Origin: Udaeobacter sp025935755
GTDB lineage: Bacteria > Verrucomicrobiota > Verrucomicrobiia > Chthoniobacterales > UBA10450
Reading direction: 5' to 3'
Assembly: GCA_036278715.1 (NCBI GenBank)
Contig: DASUKN010000049.1
Span: forward strand, 1-64,000
DNA length: 64,000 nucleotides
Notes under the pieces: model-generated
What the model was told of the DNA's origin: nothing
What the model saw: only the letters and a program-made list of their open reading frames with translations
Database searches by the model: none
In this document: positions 63,039 through 64,000 of the stretch, piece after piece
Position numbering within the stretch: position 1 is the stretch's first letter
Layout: each line of letters starts with the position of its first letter
Translations under genes and position numbers: made by a program

Positions 63039-63949
63039 TCGCCAAAGCGTTCCTTCCAGATTCGAACGGACTGACTAATCGCATCCGCGGTTTTGTTGGG
63101 ACTCATCTCCCAGACAAATAAGCAGTTTGTGGGAAGGAGCGGAACAAGTTTATCAAAATCTATGCCGCCTGTGAAAGGCGCTTCATGATCTTTGGCCGGC
63201 CAAATGCAGTCCTGCACGTGACAGCCAAACGCACGGGAGCCGACGACGCCTAACCACTCGGCATGATCAATGAATCCCAGATTTTCCTTGATTTGTGAAT
63301 GTCCAAAATCGTGCCAATAGCCGACCTGACCCGAATTCAATTCATCCAACAAACCCGGCAACTCGCGTTCGCTTGGAATTTCTTCGTAACCTCGCCGGCT
63401 TTCCAGGGCGATCCGGACGTTCTTCGAAGCCGCATGCTCAATGACCCGGCGCAGGCAATCCTTCACCAGTCGCAGATGAGCGGGCGCACGTCGTTCACGG
63501 GTTTCCACCGCTTTCAGTTTGGCCTGCACGTAACCGCGGGAGAGATTCTCGCCCGCCTTAATCATCCCGATGAGGCGATCGGTGATTGGGCGCATTTCCA
63601 CCTGGCCCAGATGTAGGACCACAAAAGGTGCATGCAGTCGTTCGGCGAAATCAATTGTTTGAAGCGTTTGTTTAACGGCGCGCTCACGTTCAGCCTGGGA
63701 GAGAGCAGAAAACTGATAGCAATCCGGTGAAGCCACCATCACTTCCACCGGTAACGGACAGAAATTATGCAAACTGCTGAAACGAACTTCGCCGGAATCG
63801 AACATTTTCTGAATTCCCGGCATCAGCGATAAGCGCACCCCATGGCCAAGTTCAATCATATCAAAACCGAGTTCGGTTTTGATTTCGCGTAGCATTTCAT
63901 CTCCGGCGGTATGCCGGCCGGAGTTCCAGCAAGTGGAAAACGAAATCAT
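63035..63949 (-). CDS. sugar phosphate isomerase/epimerase, TIM-barrel (AP_endonuc_2)
   Basis: 304 residues. TIM barrel of the xylose isomerase-like type: ISFSTCWNSGRHT at strand 1, FVVLHLGQVEM, RIALESRRGYEEIPSE with the metal-ligand Glu, YWHDFGHSQIKENL with His/Asp ligands, and GCHVQDC. Specific substrate unknown. Coupled to the membrane protein gene by a 4-bp overlap; upstream DNA is cut off by the window end. Confidence 0.85.
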   Translation of the reverse strand: MISFSTCWNSGRHTAGDEMLREIKTELGFDMIELGHGVRLSLMPGIQKMFDSGEVRFSSLHNFCPLPVEVMVASPDCYQFSALSQAERERAVKQTLQTIDFAERLHAPFVVLHLGQVEMRPITDRLIGMIKAGENLSRGYVQAKLKAVETRERRAPAHLRLVKDCLRRVIEHAASKNVRIALESRRGYEEIPSERELPGLLDELNSGQVGYWHDFGHSQIKENLGFIDHAEWLGVVGSRAFGCHVQDCIWPAKDHEAPFTGGIDFDKLVPLLPTNCLFVWEMSPNKTADAISQSVRIWKERFGE

Positions 63950-64000
63950 CGGCGTATGATCATCTTGTCATTGTGAGCAGAGTGGTTCGTCGCTAAGCGT

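Overview
The window looks like chromosomal DNA of a free-living, Gram-negative-type soil or freshwater bacterium, most likely from the Verrucomicrobiota (Spartobacteria/Chthoniobacterales-like) or a close relative. This is inferred from gene content: a planctomycete/verrucomicrobial ECF sigma factor paired with a Ser/Thr kinase, a PhoH-PgpH pair, LPS genes (kdsB, gmhB, hldE kinase, lpxI), a TonB receptor, GxxExxY and four-helix-bundle cassettes, and many dispersed palindromic repeats. No rRNA, tRNA, CRISPR, prophage or plasmid feature was recognised.

Layout. 0-2 kb: a small hypothetical gene with a terminator, then purB. 2-8 kb (minus strand): a MacA/MacB-type efflux operon (membrane fusion protein, ATPase, two permeases) invaded by two small-gene cassettes and carrying a collapsed tandem duplication. 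8-14 kb: queG, aroK, purE, a Sua5 gene with a complete REP-associated transposase inside its reading frame, and pyrG. 14-16.5 kb: kdsB, gmhB, hldE kinase. 16.6-20.5 kb: two secreted hypotheticals, phoH, pgpH. 20.8-24.6 kb: an isolated nuoB-nuoC pair, sat-cysC fusion, a GNAT. 24.6-28.1 kb: TonB receptor and aldehyde dehydrogenase. 28.2-33.5 kb (minus): an ergothioneine-type operon (egtB, egtD) followed by a two-gene ABC importer of the osmoprotectant/EgtUV class. 33.6-40.3 kb: hydrolase, LOG protein, glycosyltransferase, carrier protein, TatA, Ku, zinc-free S14, CorC-like protein. 40.3-42.8 kb: mntR, a DtxR/MntR box, mntH, uspA. 42.9-46.6 kb: a GlgA/GlgM-type glycosyltransferase, obgE, another glycosyltransferase. 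46.7-53.2 kb: a complete F1Fo ATP synthase operon. 53.4-61 kb: lpxI, a large secreted beta-helix protein, a divergent ECF sigma factor and a TPR Ser/Thr kinase. 61-64 kb: DUF1272 protein, RibD_C reductase, UPF0104 membrane protein, TIM-barrel sugar isomerase.

The most unusual theme is repeats placed inside or tightly against housekeeping genes while reading frames stay open. Sua5 contains a RAYT flanked by 53-nt direct REP-like repeats. QueG contains a related REP-like peptide insert. ObgE contains a 7-bp-periodic insert. The MacAB operon contains a four-helix-bundle gene and a GxxExxY gene, each bracketed by oppositely oriented arrays of short degenerate repeats (7 bp and 9 bp). Gene-less versions of such arrays (8 bp, 7 bp) sit between atpD and atpC and upstream of the RibD_C gene. 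In addition the 9-mer GCCTAACGA occurs ten times (hand count), far above chance. All statements come from reading the sequence and family knowledge; no searches were run.
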